Position numbers and translations under genes: made by a program
Notes under the pieces: model-generated
Seen by the model: only the letters and a program-made list of their open reading frames with translations
Told to the model about the DNA's origin: nothing
Database searches by the model: none
Assembly (NCBI RefSeq): GCF_028553745.1
Contig: NZ_CP067129.1
Span: 2,338,501 to 2,402,500 of the forward strand
Length of the DNA: 64,000 bases
Origin: Paracoccus seriniphilus
GTDB lineage: Bacteria > Pseudomonadota > Alphaproteobacteria > Rhodobacterales > Rhodobacteraceae
Direction of reading: 5' to 3'
Part shown: positions 63,559-64,000 of the stretch, piece by piece
Position numbering within the stretch: the first letter of the stretch is position 1
How the letters are laid out: each line of letters opens with the position of its first letter

Positions 63559-64000
63559 ATGCCCGCCCCGACCCCGAATACGCAACGCCTGCGCGTCGCG
63601 CATCTGAACCCGCGCGCGGCCACGCCGTTCTTATTGACCCCGGATGAAAGCACCCGCAAGGCCATTGCCGAAGAACTGCAGATTTCGGACCTGCCGAAAC
63701 TTTCGTTTCAAGGCGAGATTCGCGCGCGTGGTGGTGATGCCTGGGCGCTGACCGGCCAGCTGCGCGCAAGGGTTGTTCAACCCTGCGTGATCACGTTGAA
63801 GCCAGTCCGGACCGGCATCGACGAACCGGTCGAGCGGGTGTTTTCGCCCCATCTGCGCCCGCCCGAGGAAGAAGAGGTCGAAATGCCGGATGAAACCCTG
63901 GAACCGCTGGGGCAATTCATCGACCTGTCGGCCGTGATGATCGAAGCCCTGGCGCTGGCCCTGCCCCAGTATCCGCGGGCCAAGGATGCCGCACTGGGGG
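63559..64000 (+). CDS. DUF177/YceD-family protein, 3' end beyond the window
   Basis: The first 147 codons of a YceD-family gene. NPRAATPFLLTPDESTRKAI is near the start and the segment LTGQLRARVVQPCVITLKPV R carries the conserved Cys. An acidic stretch PEEEEVEMPDETLEPLGQFI precedes the conserved DLSAVMIEALALALPQYPR. In many bacteria this gene lies just upstream of rpmF and is linked to ribosomal RNA and L32 accumulation. ATG 63559, nine bases after GGAG, was chosen over ATG 63538. The reading frame is open at the window edge. Confidence 0.88.
   Translation, partial: MPAPTPNTQRLRVAHLNPRAATPFLLTPDESTRKAIAEELQISDLPKLSFQGEIRARGGDAWALTGQLRARVVQPCVITLKPVRTGIDEPVERVFSPHLRPPEEEEVEMPDETLEPLGQFIDLSAVMIEALALALPQYPRAKDAALG

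Overview
The window is a 64 kb, GC-rich, densely packed chromosomal segment of an alphaproteobacterium, most likely order Rhodobacterales (Paracoccus-like). This is inferred from the company the genes keep: a heterotetrameric sarcosine oxidase operon, secG next to pyrG, leuA ahead of mreBCD-mrdA-mrdB, a phosphatidylcholine synthase, rpoZ-rsh-DUF2062, DUF1289, SseB-like and NYN-domain proteins. No rRNA, prophage, insertion sequence or CRISPR array was seen. Two tRNAs are present: Gln(TTG) and Tyr(GTA).

Layout. 1-2.3 kb: tRNA-Gln, a gene-poor stretch with an orphan terminator, and a Hint-domain protein. 2.3-5.4 kb: CoA-binding protein, YHS protein, rlmB, tRNA-Tyr, Fe-type sodB. 5.5-10.9 kb: the soxB-(small membrane protein)-soxD-soxA-soxG operon. 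11.2-14.1 kb: ccmI-ruvX, DUF1289, a membrane-associated hypothetical protein. 14.2-17.1 kb: polar amino-acid ABC transporter. 17.4-20.9 kb: katG convergent with the chaperone pair cbpA/cbpM. 21-27.4 kb: aldo/keto reductase and a complete peptide-type ABC transporter. 27.6-30.9 kb: glutaryl-CoA module (CoA-transferase, gcdH, divergent LysR regulator). 31-36.6 kb: DxD glycosyltransferase-like protein, a second aldo/keto reductase translationally coupled to ileS, truncated haemoglobin. 36.6-42.6 kb: TRIC-type channel, rnhA, ispH, cobQ, secG, pyrG. 42.6-45.2 kb: Tat-signal hypothetical, MFS transporter, NYN protein. 45.3-49.2 kb: folK, rpoZ, rsh, DUF2062. 49.2-55.7 kb: rod-shape operon mreB-mreC-mreD-mrdA-mrdB, ending in a 2-hydroxyacid dehydrogenase. 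55.9-57.6 kb: leuA with an apparent leucine-rich leader peptide. 57.9-64 kb: universal stress protein, alanine/glycine:cation symporter, orphan peptide-binding protein, pcs, sseB-like, bamE, and a DUF177/YceD gene cut by the window edge.

Functionally the segment mixes housekeeping genes (translation, (p)ppGpp signalling, cell wall and shape, leucine, CTP, isoprenoid and B12 synthesis, outer-membrane assembly) with catabolic and uptake modules for methylated glycine, amino acids, peptides and glutaryl-CoA, and oxidative-stress enzymes. The most notable non-coding element is upstream of leuA: a 32-codon frame with eight leucines, four of them consecutive, whose Leu codons form one arm of a long-range stem that reaches the leuA ribosome-binding region. 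That layout suggests attenuation by leucine supply. Other items worth a second look are the 57-residue membrane protein inside the sox operon, the Hint protein, and several uncharacterised conserved genes.
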